The notes under the pieces are model-generated. The model was not told where the DNA came from. It made no database searches and saw only the letters and a list, made by a program, of their open reading frames with translations. Positions 9,039 to 17,048 of a DNA stretch of 17,214 bases are shown piece after piece; position 1 is the stretch's first letter, and each line of letters starts with the position of its first letter. Source of the stretch: Draconibacterium sp. (lineage in GTDB: Bacteria > Bacteroidota > Bacteroidia > Bacteroidales > Prolixibacteraceae); NCBI GenBank assembly GCA_027011835.1, contig JALUZN010000481.1, positions 1-17,214 of the forward strand, read 5' to 3'. A program made the translations under genes and the position numbers.

Positions 9039-9069
9039 TTGGTTTAGAATTAATGGTTCTGTTACTTTG
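9039..9069 (+). promoter_or_regulatory. Candidate Bacteroidota sigma-A promoter for the His-rich protein gene
   Basis: TTG at 9039-9041 and TTACTTTG at 9062-9069 match the Bacteroidota -33 (TTG) and -7 (TAnnTTTG) elements, the latter at seven of eight positions. About 20 bases separate them, within the known spacing. Transcription would then begin close to 9075, almost on the ATG at 9077, which argues against the earlier ATG at 9053 and suggests a very short or absent leader. No Fur- or Zur-like palindrome was recognised around it. Confidence 0.45.
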
Positions 9070-9076
9070 TTCCAAA

Positions 9077-9400
9077 ATGTGTAGAGGCAAGAAAAATATT
9101 ATTTCTATTTTGTTGGCAGCAATTCTGCTAATGCCGATAATCATTAAGTTTGCCGACGGTCAATTTCATCATCACAATCACCATTATTCTATTTTCTCGG
9201 TAAATACTTCAAAATTTGAGAATTATCATGAAGATTGCCCGATAGCATCGTTCGAATATTCTCTCTTCCAGTCGAACATGTTTAAATATGAACCCAGGAA
9301 ATGTTTTACTGCCAATAGATTAAGGGTATTGCAACCCAAAGAATCGTTATCCAATTATTTCGATTATTCCTTTTTATTGCGGGCTCCACCCGCTGTGTAA
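9077..9400 (+). CDS. Small His-rich exported protein next to a TonB receptor
   Basis: Start taken as ATG 9077 (107 aa) because the candidate promoter overlaps the alternative ATG 9053, which would add eight residues. From 9077 the protein has a charged start (CRGKKN) and a hydrophobic segment ending near ADG, so a signal peptide or membrane anchor. The mature part opens with QFHHHNHHY, a likely metal-binding cluster, followed by YHEDCPIASFEYSLF and a C terminus ending in LRAPPAV. Small Bacteroidota proteins with a His/Cys segment and a C-terminal Pro-Pro are often encoded beside TonB-dependent receptors; I recall a family named HYC_CC_PP, but the HYC and CC motifs themselves are not present here, so membership is tentative. 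The gene lies 121 bp upstream of the receptor. A metal-binding or metal-sensing accessory role is inferred. No enzyme motif is seen. Confidence 0.65.
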   Translation: MCRGKKNIISILLAAILLMPIIIKFADGQFHHHNHHYSIFSVNTSKFENYHEDCPIASFEYSLFQSNMFKYEPRKCFTANRLRVLQPKESLSNYFDYSFLLRAPPAV

Positions 9401-9521
9401 TACCAGCTTATTTTATAGTAGCGTACAATTAAATTCAGTACGGCATAAAAGATTAGTTTGGTATAATACTTCTTTCAACTCCCTTGCTCTGTAAATATTT
9501 TTATTTGTTGTTTTTATATAA

Positions 9522-11762
9522 ATGTATAAAATGAGAAAAATTGTTTTAATGATTTTTGCATTGGCTGTATTGATAAAAGCCGGTGCACAGAATAAAATAT
9601 CGGGAAGAGTTATCGACGATGCAAACTTACCGCTTGTTGGTGCAAACGTTTACCTTCCTGAATTAAATAAAGGTACAATTACAAACCGGCAGGGCGAATT
9701 CTTAATTTCGGGATTGCCTGCAAAAAAAATAAAAATACAGTTCTCGTTTGTGGGGTATAATAACTCCATTGAAACTGTAAATCTTTTACATGGCGATACG
9801 ATACTCAATATTGAACTCAGCAAAGAAATTGTACAATCGCAAGAGGTTGTTGTTTCTGGAGCAACCATTGGTGCACAACACGAAAATGCGATTAAAATAG
9901 ACGTGATGCGGAGTCGTGATATTTTGCTTTCAGGTACTCCCAATTTTATGGAGTCGTTGACAAAAGTCCCCGGTGTAGATATGATTTCGAAGGGACAGGG
10001 AATTTCTAAACCGGTAATTCGCGGTCTTTCAATGAACAATTTTTTGGTGATGAACAACGGAATTAGAATTGAAAATTATCAATTTAGCGAAGACCATCCG
10101 TTAGGAATTGATGGGAATAGTGTTGGACGGGTTGAAATTATTAAGGGTCCGGCTTCGTTGCTTTTTGGTTCCGATGCCATTGGCGGAGTTCTTAATTTTA
10201 TAAAAGAACAACCTGCACCAACGGGTAAAATAGAGGGCGATTACGAAATGCAACTGCACTCGAATACGCTTGGTGTTAGCAATAGTCTTGGAGTAAAAGG
10301 CGCATCGGAGCATTTTTTTGGAGGATTGCGGCTAAGCACTAAAAACAATGCCGACTACATTCAGGGCGATGGAGATTTTGTCCCTAACAGCCGGTTTAAC
10401 GAAATAACTTTTAACTCGAATATTGGTTTAACGGGAAAAGTTGGAACAGCAAAATTGTTTTACGATAATTTCAGCCAAAACCTTGGAATTACTGCACCAC
10501 CGGTAATACCATTAATTAACGACCGGGGGAGAAAAACCGAAATTTGGTTTCAGGATTTAAATCATCAGATGATTTCGTCGGAAAATAACATCTACATTGG
10601 AAAGTTAAAATGGGTAATTAACGGGGGCTGGCAACAGGCATTGCGGAAACTAAAAACTACGCTCGAAGTTCCGGTTATTGAAATGCGGCTTAATACACTT
10701 ACTTACGAATCGAAACTTTATTTCCCTTCAACAAAAAAAACAGAGTATATTTTCGGGGTACAGGGAATGGTGCAAAATAACCGGAATCTGAATAATCGTT
10801 TATCGCAATTTCTTCCCGATGCCGATATTAGTAATGTTGGCGTTGTTGCACTGGCAAAGTTTGCGTTTAACGATAACCTCAAATTACAGGGTGGATTGCG
10901 TTTCGATACCAACAAAACAGAAACAACTGAGTCGAAAACCGGAATACAAAGTGGGAATGCCGATCAGGTTTTAAACCAATCATCAAATTTTTCCGGTTCG
11001 TTGGGATTAACTTACCGGCCGGCAGAGAAGATTAATTTCAGACTTAATTTTGCAAAAGCTTATCGTGTGCCAAATCTTTCGGAGCTAACATCGAACGGAA
11101 TGCACGGAAACCGATACGAGATTGGAAATCCCGATCTTGCGCCTCAAAATAGTTACGAGTCGGATTTTAGTATTCATTACCACAGTAGTTTTTTGTCGTT
11201 TGATTTGGCTGCTTTTTATAATAAAATTAACAACTATATTTTTATTTCTCCTACAAGCGATACAACTTCAACAGGAGTTTATATTTATAGGTTTTCACAA
11301 ACCGATGCTTCTCTTTTTGGAGGTGAGGGCGGCATTCATTTTCATCCGAAAAGAATACCGTGGTTACACATAAAAGGAACTTATGCATCGGTTGTCGGGA
11401 AACAGTTGAACAATGATTACCTCCCATTTATTCCGGCGCAAAAATTTCGATACGAAATACGGATAAAAAAAGATAAAATGGGATTTCTAACTAATCCTTC
11501 AGCAAAAATCTCGGCAATCTCGGCACTCAATCAAAACCACCCCTCACCATTTGAAACCGTAACAGCGGGATATACTGTTGTGAATTTCAACATTAACTCT
11601 GGTGTGAAAGTTTTGCAACAAACTCTTATTCTCGGCATCTCGGCTAACAATATTTTTGATGTTCAGTATTTAGACCATCTTTCAACATTGAAACCGTTGA
11701 ACTTTTATAATGCAGGACGTAATTTTACCGTTTCAATGAAAATTCCGTTTGGAATAAAGTGA
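9522..11762 (+). CDS. TonB-dependent outer-membrane receptor, possibly for a metal
   Basis: A 746-aa protein with a signal peptide ending AGAQ; ATG 9531 (MRKIVLM) is an equally good start. Residues ~25-100 are a carboxypeptidase-regulatory-like domain (ISGRVIDD...LPLVGANVYL). The plug (~105-230) contains EVVVSG, VPGVDM, PVIRGLSMNN and EIIKGPASLLFGSDAIGG, followed by a 22-strand-type barrel to the C terminus. Size and lack of a SusD partner argue against a SusC-type glycan importer. The plug segment SEDHPLGID carries an Asp191-His192 pair in the position where ZnuD-like zinc receptors, as I recall, have an Asp-His pair contributing to zinc binding. With the His-rich neighbour this favours a metal, perhaps zinc, as ligand. 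Cobalamin, siderophores or copper remain possible. Energy would come from TonB-ExbBD encoded elsewhere. Confidence 0.85.
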   Translation: MYKMRKIVLMIFALAVLIKAGAQNKISGRVIDDANLPLVGANVYLPELNKGTITNRQGEFLISGLPAKKIKIQFSFVGYNNSIETVNLLHGDTILNIELSKEIVQSQEVVVSGATIGAQHENAIKIDVMRSRDILLSGTPNFMESLTKVPGVDMISKGQGISKPVIRGLSMNNFLVMNNGIRIENYQFSEDHPLGIDGNSVGRVEIIKGPASLLFGSDAIGGVLNFIKEQPAPTGKIEGDYEMQLHSNTLGVSNSLGVKGASEHFFGGLRLSTKNNADYIQGDGDFVPNSRFNEITFNSNIGLTGKVGTAKLFYDNFSQNLGITAPPVIPLINDRGRKTEIWFQDLNHQMISSENNIYIGKLKWVINGGWQQALRKLKTTLEVPVIEMRLNTLTYESKLYFPSTKKTEYIFGVQGMVQNNRNLNNRLSQFLPDADISNVGVVALAKFAFNDNLKLQGGLRFDTNKTETTESKTGIQSGNADQVLNQSSNFSGSLGLTYRPAEKINFRLNFAKAYRVPNLSELTSNGMHGNRYEIGNPDLAPQNSYESDFSIHYHSSFLSFDLAAFYNKINNYIFISPTSDTTSTGVYIYRFSQTDASLFGGEGGIHFHPKRIPWLHIKGTYASVVGKQLNNDYLPFIPAQKFRYEIRIKKDKMGFLTNPSAKISAISALNQNHPSPFETVTAGYTVVNFNINSGVKVLQQTLILGISANNIFDVQYLDHLSTLKPLNFYNAGRNFTVSMKIPFGIK

Positions 11763-12037
11763 AATTACTATTTTGCTATGAAGTATTTTATAGGGACTGA
11801 GGTGAAATAATACTATCCTCTATAAGCAGCCAGAGGACACAGGTAGAACGCAAGCTTTAAACTTTTATTCGATTGTTAGCTGCCTGTTTCTTGCCGGCCT
11901 TTAGACGATTTGTTTATAACGATTCCTGATTTTAAAAAATGAGCAAAATCATTGAAAACAAATTGTTTTCAGGATCGAAATAGTTGTGAATTATTCGTGG
12001 TAAATGTATATCTTTAGATAATTGAAAATAAAATACT
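11763..12037. other. Gene-free stretch with several inverted repeats
   Basis: No coding region is convincing here. Three potential stem-loops lie in it: TCCTCT (11816-11821) with AGAGGA (11832-11837); ACAGGTAG (11839-11846) with CTGCCTGT (11880-11887), eight pairs including one wobble; and TGAAAACA (11953-11960) with TGTTTTCA (11964-11971), eight pairs around an AAT loop. The first two follow the receptor gene and could be a 3' structure or terminator, though no strong T-run comes after them. The third lies just upstream of the candidate promoter for the next gene. Confidence 0.35.
11984..12016 (+). promoter_or_regulatory. Candidate promoter for the outer-membrane barrel gene
   Basis: TTG at 11984-11986 and TATCTTTA at 12009-12016 resemble the Bacteroidota -33 and -7 elements, the latter matching seven of eight positions. 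Spacing is 22 bases, one or two more than usual. The start codon at 12038 would leave a leader of about 15 bases. An AT-rich perfect inverted repeat (11953-11971) lies immediately upstream and could be an operator. Confidence 0.4.
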
Positions 12038-12742
12038 ATGAAAATTAATAGCGTACAATCAACTTTTAAAGTCACTTCCGTTTTTATTCTGTCTCTTTTT
12101 TTTTCGAATTTCATTTATGCCCAGGAACCGGCATCGCAAGATAGTGTGGTGCAAAATATAACTGTTCAGGATTCGACTAAACAGGAAACGCCAGCAAAAA
12201 AGACAAAGAAAAAGAAAGATTCGTTTAAAGTTTTTGCCGGTGGTTCACTTAGCTCTATAAATGTTGCTCCCGAGCGGTTTGAATCGAATCCGCAAACAGG
12301 TTATTTATTGGGTTTTTCATACAAAAGCGGAAGGTTCTTTTATTACGAAATTGGAGCACGATATAATCATGCTATGTATCAGGCAATCAACTTAACAAAC
12401 TACCAAACTTCTTCGGCAGAATCCTCAATATTTAATTTAAATGCCATCGACTTTCCAATTAAATTTGGTTTAAACCTTACCTCGTTTGCCGACAGGCTTA
12501 TTGGAGTCAGGATTTTTGCGGGTGCCGTGCCCTCATTTACGCTACAAGTTGGCGACAATAATATGGGATTTACAAAAGACAATGTAAATAATTTCAATAT
12601 TTACGGAGAGGGCGGTATTGGAATTGATGTGGCATTTATGTTTGTAGAAGCCGGATTCAATTATGGGTTTAACGATATGTTGCTAAACGATATTCAATCT
12701 AATCCACAGCAATTTTATGTGAATTTGGGTTTTCGTTTTTAA
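12038..12742 (+). CDS. PorT-like outer-membrane beta-barrel protein
   Basis: A 234-aa protein with a signal peptide whose core is VFILSLFFSNFIYAQ. Then follows a low-complexity linker rich in Ser/Thr/Gln (~32-48) that turns strongly basic (PAKKTKKKKDS, ~50-61). The rest alternates aromatic and polar residues in strand-turn-strand fashion (GFSYKSGRFFYYEIGARY, IDFPIKFGLNL, FVEAGFNYGF) and ends in VNLGFRF, with the terminal Phe typical of outer-membrane barrels. It resembles the small 'outer membrane protein beta-barrel' (PorT-like) family common in Bacteroidota, whose functions are mostly unknown. It appears monocistronic and its stop lies 21 bp from the stop of the convergent CotH gene. Confidence 0.75.
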   Translation: MKINSVQSTFKVTSVFILSLFFSNFIYAQEPASQDSVVQNITVQDSTKQETPAKKTKKKKDSFKVFAGGSLSSINVAPERFESNPQTGYLLGFSYKSGRFFYYEIGARYNHAMYQAINLTNYQTSSAESSIFNLNAIDFPIKFGLNLTSFADRLIGVRIFAGAVPSFTLQVGDNNMGFTKDNVNNFNIYGEGGIGIDVAFMFVEAGFNYGFNDMLLNDIQSNPQQFYVNLGFRF

Positions 12743-12763
12743 CAAGGCAAAACTTGTATCCAA

Positions 12764-14410
12764 TTAAAACTTAACAATTTTCCCCGATGTAATCTTAGCA
12801 GATGTATTGGTTAACCGATAGAAATACATTCCTTTTTGAATGTCGGTTGTATTTATTTTAAGTCGATTTGCACCTTTAACAATATTGAATTGATGTTCTT
12901 TTACTCTTTGCCCGTTTAACGTAAACAGGCAAAAGGTATACTGCGAATTTTGCTCCGATTGAATATGAATTGAGATTTCGGTTGAAAAAGGATTGGGATA
13001 AACTCTGTAATTGTTTATTTCATTGTTGCTTACAACTTGAATAGAAGAAGCAACTCCGGTGCCGGGTAATCTTTCATCAAGATAACTCAGCCGTTCCAAT
13101 ATCCACGATTTCATCCAGGCAACTTCGCTATCGTAATCATCTCCTACAAAGTAATTTGGGTGAACAAATTCTCCAAGTATGGGCCAGCGTTCAAAATTTC
13201 GGTTAACGGCTTCGGCAACAATGGCTGTTAAACTGTCGACAACTGCCATTACCCGTTTATCCGACAATTTATTTTTTCTAAGTGTTTTCCATCTGCTTTT
13301 CATTGGATTCGAAAAATGCGAGTCGCTTAGTAAAGTGGCCCACCAAAATGGATTTCTGCGAAAGTCTTTCCCCAATGTGTTAAAAACTTCTATTCCTGTG
13401 GTTTCCCATCCATTGTAGTAATTTGCATTTCCAAAGGCAATGTTGTAATCCCAAACTGGTCCGGCGGTTAATTTGTCGTTTTTTTCTTTATAAAGAAAAG
13501 TACTTAAACGGTACCCGTCAATGTTTTTCGAAAGCTCGTTAATAAATATCATATCGAAAAACGACGTTGCATTTATATAGTTCATATAACCGGTTTGCTC
13601 ATCGAAATTTCGATTATGAACCTCGGTTTCAAACTTATCGAAATAGTCATTAATATAGTTTTTTTGTTCTTCGGTAATTTTGTCCGATTTTGGATATTCG
13701 TATTGATAAAAGGTTTTTGCGTTATTTATATTTCTGAATTTCGAGTGCCAGCCATCTCCGCCACTTCCTGTTGTTTTATCAATTTTTACGATGTAGCCAC
13801 CTGTTAGCTCTTCTCCCGTAATGTCGTCGGCTTTAAGTTTTGCAATATCAACACGATTTTTATCGCGTTTTATTTTCTCCATTAACACATAAATGCCTTC
13901 GTATTTTTCGTTTACAAAAAGCTCTACAAATCTGCAACGAGGTGTATAAACAGGACTTATTTGAGATGCTAATGCAAATGCAAGCACATTACGAATAAGT
14001 GTTTTATCGGTGTATGGAGCATATAAAATCCAATCTTCCTCTTTGGGCATTCCAAGTAACGGGAAATCCATATCTTCCTCGTCATCATCTTTTAATTCGA
14101 ACCCATACGATTTTTTGGGGAAATTTTGAGAAGTGGAGCCCCGCAATTCAATATTTATTTTTCCGCTATAATAGTTGCGATTATCCGACGTGTTATTTAC
14201 ACTTCCATCGCCTTTCCAGGCAATCTCCATATCGGAAATTGTTCTGTATTTATCTCCAATTGTTCGGCCTTTCGTATCGATATATACGATTGGTAAATTT
14301 GTTGAAAACGAAAGATCTTGCGCTGACAATTCAAACACAGTCAGAAAAAAGAAGAGAAGAAAAGTTATATATTTCAATCTTATTTTAACGAAAACAGTAA
14401 GTGAAAACAT
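12764..14410 (-). CDS. CotH kinase family protein with T9SS tail
   Basis: Start set at the ATG whose first base is 14410; ATGs at 14425 and 14422 are alternatives, and a TTG at 14377 would give the most canonical short signal peptide (hydrophobic core TFLLFFFLTVF, then ELSAQ). Numbering is from 14425. The CotH domain spans ~86-345 with ELRGSTSQNFPKKSYGFEL, an acidic insert (DDDEEDMD), LYAPYTDKTLIRN, GIYVLMEKIKRDKNRVDI and PVWDYNIAFGN (324-334). In canonical CotH kinases this last motif is WDxDxAFG; here the second Asp is Asn, a variant I believe also occurs in other Bacteroidota. A T9SS domain follows from VYPNPF (475-480) to the C terminus. CotH in spore-formers phosphorylates coat proteins; in Bacteroidota the substrate is unknown. 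The gene follows the DUF1080 gene by about 28 bp, probably one transcript. Confidence 0.85.
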   Translation of the reverse strand: MFSLTVFVKIRLKYITFLLFFFLTVFELSAQDLSFSTNLPIVYIDTKGRTIGDKYRTISDMEIAWKGDGSVNNTSDNRNYYSGKINIELRGSTSQNFPKKSYGFELKDDDEEDMDFPLLGMPKEEDWILYAPYTDKTLIRNVLAFALASQISPVYTPRCRFVELFVNEKYEGIYVLMEKIKRDKNRVDIAKLKADDITGEELTGGYIVKIDKTTGSGGDGWHSKFRNINNAKTFYQYEYPKSDKITEEQKNYINDYFDKFETEVHNRNFDEQTGYMNYINATSFFDMIFINELSKNIDGYRLSTFLYKEKNDKLTAGPVWDYNIAFGNANYYNGWETTGIEVFNTLGKDFRRNPFWWATLLSDSHFSNPMKSRWKTLRKNKLSDKRVMAVVDSLTAIVAEAVNRNFERWPILGEFVHPNYFVGDDYDSEVAWMKSWILERLSYLDERLPGTGVASSIQVVSNNEINNYRVYPNPFSTEISIHIQSEQNSQYTFCLFTLNGQRVKEHQFNIVKGANRLKINTTDIQKGMYFYRLTNTSAKITSGKIVKF

Positions 14411-14438
14411 GGGAAAATACATCACACAGCTTTAATCT

Positions 14439-15194
14439 TTACAACTCCCGAATCCAGATATTTCTGTAACTAACCGGATTACCGTGGTCTTGTAAAACAA
14501 TTGGCCCTGCACCGTGTCTTTTTACCGAGTATTCGGGAATGCCGATAAATTCGGTTGGGCCGCGTAGTTTTACATGGTTTTGTATTAAAACTCCATTGTG
14601 CAAAACGGTTACTGTTGGCGGAGTAAAATAAGTTCCATCGTTGTTAAAGCGGGGAGCGGTATAAATAATATCGTAGGTTTGCCACTCACCGGGTGCTTTA
14701 CAGGCATTTACAAGGGGTGCATATTGTTTATACACACTGCCTGCCTGTCCGTTTCGGTATGTGCGATTATTGTAATTGTCGAGTACCTGTACTTCATAAA
14801 TTCCCTGTAAAAAAATGCCACTATTGCCTCTGCCCTGACTTTCGCCTGTTACTTCTGCCGGCGAGCGCCACTCGATATGCAATTGAAAATCGTTAAAACT
14901 CCGTTTTGTCTTAATTACTCCGGTGCCTTGCTTTACCGTTACACAACCATTGGCAACTTCCCATCCGGGTTTTTCACCTTTGTCGTTGGTCCATTCGTTT
15001 TCGAGGTCTACGCCATCGAATAAAACAATGGCATCAGACGGAGCATCGGCAGGAGTTTCTCCGGGTGTTACTTTTACAACTTCCGGATCCCAGATTTCGG
15101 TCATTTCATGCTCCATTTTCATCGGTAGCTCTTCTTGAGCTGAAACTACAACTGCTATTGTAAGTAGTAAAAAAGATAAGATATAAGTTTTCAT
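14439..15194 (-). CDS. Exported DUF1080 / 3-keto-disaccharide hydrolase-like protein
   Basis: Start at the ATG with first base 15194, which begins directly with a signal peptide (MKTYILSFLLL...VSAQ); an in-frame ATG at 15281 would only translate the upstream hairpin region. The 251-aa protein has the DUF1080 concanavalin-like fold markers: IVLFDGVDLENEW (56-68), DFQLHIEWR (102-110), RGNSGIFLQGIYEVQVLDN (122-140), PGEWQTYDI (168-176) and the closing LQDHGNPVSYRNIWIREL (234-251). Proteins of this family (PF06439) hydrolyse or bind 3-keto-glycosides made by GFO/IDH-type oxidoreductases, and are abundant in Bacteroidota and Planctomycetes. No oxidoreductase partner is in the window. The mature N terminus (EELPMKMEHEM) has no lipoprotein cysteine, so the protein is probably periplasmic. 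It precedes the CotH gene in the same direction. Confidence 0.88.
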   Translation of the reverse strand: MKTYILSFLLLTIAVVVSAQEELPMKMEHEMTEIWDPEVVKVTPGETPADAPSDAIVLFDGVDLENEWTNDKGEKPGWEVANGCVTVKQGTGVIKTKRSFNDFQLHIEWRSPAEVTGESQGRGNSGIFLQGIYEVQVLDNYNNRTYRNGQAGSVYKQYAPLVNACKAPGEWQTYDIIYTAPRFNNDGTYFTPPTVTVLHNGVLIQNHVKLRGPTEFIGIPEYSVKRHGAGPIVLQDHGNPVSYRNIWIREL

Positions 15195-15222
15195 TTTGTT
15201 GATTTTAAGAATTGTAAATAAA

Positions 15223-15266
15223 TACACAGGATAAAAGGCAGGAACTTTAACCTGCTTACCTGTGTA
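15223..15266 (-). terminator. Nested hairpin downstream of the phosphosugar mutase gene
   Basis: Outer arms TACACAGG (15223-15230) and CCTGTGTA (15259-15266) pair over eight bases; inside, GCAGG (15238-15242) pairs with CCTGC (15251-15255) around an eight-base loop. On the minus strand it lies about 36 bases after the mutase stop and is followed by a T-rich run (TTTATTTA), as expected of an intrinsic terminator. Because it is also in the leader of the DUF1080 gene (29 bases from its ATG), it could act as an attenuator or protect the downstream mRNA. Confidence 0.55.
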
Positions 15267-15301
15267 GTACTCTTTATTCAAAAATGCTTTTTTGTTGAAA
15301 A

Positions 15302-17044
15302 TTACAACCCCAGTTCTTCCATCATCGAATCGATTTTCTTAGCTGCTTTTTGTTCGGCAGTATCGAAATCTTCGCGTGATTTTAACTCTCCCGCCACCTC
15401 GAAATAGAACTTAATTTTGGGTTCTGTTCCCGATGGGCGAACCGAAATTTTTGTTCCGTCCTGAGTGAAAAATTGCAAAACGTTTGAAGTAATTTTCTGG
15501 TCGATTGGCTTTTCTTCTCCGGTTCTCAGGTTTTTTGCCACCAGTGTAGAATAATCTTTTACCCACTCCATTTGCGAACCGCCAAGTTGTTCGGGCGGGT
15601 TGTTGCGGAGGTTTGTCATAATTTTCTGAATCTCTTCGGCACCGGTCTTTCCTTTACGAATAACATATTTCATTTTCTCTTTCGAGTAACCGTATTCGAG
15701 ATAAATATCCTGCAATAATTCGTAGAGTGTTTTTCCCTGATCGATTGCCCACGCAGTTATTTCGGCCATTAATGCCACCGACGAAACAGCGTCTTTATCG
15801 CGAACAAAATCGGCAGGCATAAAACCGAAACTCTCTTCGCCGCCACCGATGTATTTTTTCACCCCTTCATTTTCGCGAATAACTTCGGCAATAAATTTAA
15901 ATCCGGTATAAACATCGAAATATTCAATGTTATTTCGGCGGGCTATTTCAGCAATCAGTTCAGTTGAAACAATTGTTTTAACAATAAACTCGTTGCCTTT
16001 TAGTTTTCCCGCCTCTTTCATTTTTGTAATAATGTAGTAGATAAAAAGCAGGGCTGTTTGGTTTCCGTTTACAATAATATATTCGCCTTTGTCGTTTTTT
16101 ACGGCTACGCCAATCCTGTCGGCGTCGGGGTCCGATGCCATTACAACATCGGCATTAATTTCGGCAGCTTTTTTTGTTGCCATTTCCATTGCTGCCGGCT
16201 CTTCCGGATTTGGCGAAACCACCGTTGGAAATTCGCCGCTCACCACATCCTGCTCGGGAATGTTTATAATGTTTGTAAATCCGAATGCCCGTAATGCAGC
16301 AGGAATTAACTTCACTCCTGTACCGTGGATGGGAGTGTAAATTATTTTAATGTCGTTGTGTTTCTTAACAATGTCGGGCGAGATAGAAACCTTTTTAACT
16401 TCGGCTAAAAACTTATTGTCCATCTCTTCGCCCAATGTTTCAATTAAGTCGTCGGGGCCGTCGAATTTAATATCTTCGGGTTTAATTTTAGCGACCTCGT
16501 TTACAATGTTAACATCGTGAGGGGCAACAATTTGCGAACCATCGTTCCAGTAGGCTTTATACCCGTTGTACTCTTTTGGGTTATGCGATGCCGTTATAAT
16601 AATTCCGCTTTGGCAACCCAATTCGCGAATGGCAAACGAAAGCTCGGGAGTGGGGCGAAGGTCTTCGAACAGGTAGGCTTTTATTCCGTTGGCGGCAAAT
16701 ATTTTCGCGCTGCTCTCCGAAAAAAGCCTGCTGTTGTTACGACAGTCGTGACCAATGGCAACGCTAATTTGCGGTACATCTTTGAAATTCATTTTCAGGT
16801 AGTTACACAACCCCTGAGTTGCTGCACCTACAGTATAAATATTCATCCGGTTGGTTCCAACGCCCATAATTCCGCGCAATCCGCCGGTTCCAAATTCCAA
16901 ACTCCGGTAGAACGAATCAATCAATTCTGTTGGGTCGTCGTTATCTAAAAGTGCTTGTACTTCATCTCTTGTTTTTTCGTCGTAAGTCTCCGAAAGCCAC
17001 TCTTGTGCTTTTGCCCGTACTTCTATTAATTCCTGATTTTCCAT
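15302..17044 (-). CDS. Phosphoglucomutase / phosphomannomutase (alpha-D-phosphohexomutase)
   Basis: A 580-aa cytoplasmic enzyme of the usual length for the long phospho-sugar mutase form. All four family signatures are intact: the active-site loop TASHNP with catalytic Ser153, the Mg-binding loop DPDADR (305-310), the sugar-binding loop GGGEESFGF (400-408) and the phosphate-binding loop RPSGTEPK (536-543). An N-terminal GTGGLRGIMG (52-61) is also typical. It interconverts hexose-6-phosphate and hexose-1-phosphate; sequence alone does not decide between glucose and mannose. Its ATG lies 4 bp after the stop of rmlD, so the two are almost certainly co-transcribed and perhaps translationally coupled, which favours supplying glucose-1-phosphate to dTDP-rhamnose synthesis. 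Confidence 0.95.
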   Translation of the reverse strand: MENQELIEVRAKAQEWLSETYDEKTRDEVQALLDNDDPTELIDSFYRSLEFGTGGLRGIMGVGTNRMNIYTVGAATQGLCNYLKMNFKDVPQISVAIGHDCRNNSRLFSESSAKIFAANGIKAYLFEDLRPTPELSFAIRELGCQSGIIITASHNPKEYNGYKAYWNDGSQIVAPHDVNIVNEVAKIKPEDIKFDGPDDLIETLGEEMDNKFLAEVKKVSISPDIVKKHNDIKIIYTPIHGTGVKLIPAALRAFGFTNIINIPEQDVVSGEFPTVVSPNPEEPAAMEMATKKAAEINADVVMASDPDADRIGVAVKNDKGEYIIVNGNQTALLFIYYIITKMKEAGKLKGNEFIVKTIVSTELIAEIARRNNIEYFDVYTGFKFIAEVIRENEGVKKYIGGGEESFGFMPADFVRDKDAVSSVALMAEITAWAIDQGKTLYELLQDIYLEYGYSKEKMKYVIRKGKTGAEEIQKIMTNLRNNPPEQLGGSQMEWVKDYSTLVAKNLRTGEEKPIDQKITSNVLQFFTQDGTKISVRPSGTEPKIKFYFEVAGELKSREDFDTAEQKAAKKIDSMMEELGL

Positions 17045-17048
17045 TCTT

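Noticed and set aside
9453..9507. TTAGTTTG and TTTATTTG as possible -7 boxes for the TonB receptor gene
   Set aside because: The first has no TTG at the right distance and the second has its nearest TTG too close; co-transcription from the upstream promoter is equally likely.
9522..11762. SusC-type glycan importer
   Set aside because: The protein is shorter than typical SusC proteins and no SusD-like gene is next to it; the neighbours point to metal uptake.
12742..12757. ACAAG / CTTGT inverted repeat at the convergent junction of the barrel and CotH genes
   Set aside because: Five pairs, six-base loop, low stability and no T-run on either strand; not enough for a terminator call.
13179..14435. 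Several plus-strand open frames inside the CotH gene, and similar antisense frames inside the mutase and beta-helix genes
   Set aside because: They lie opposite strongly supported genes, have no family features and are explained by codon bias of the real strand.
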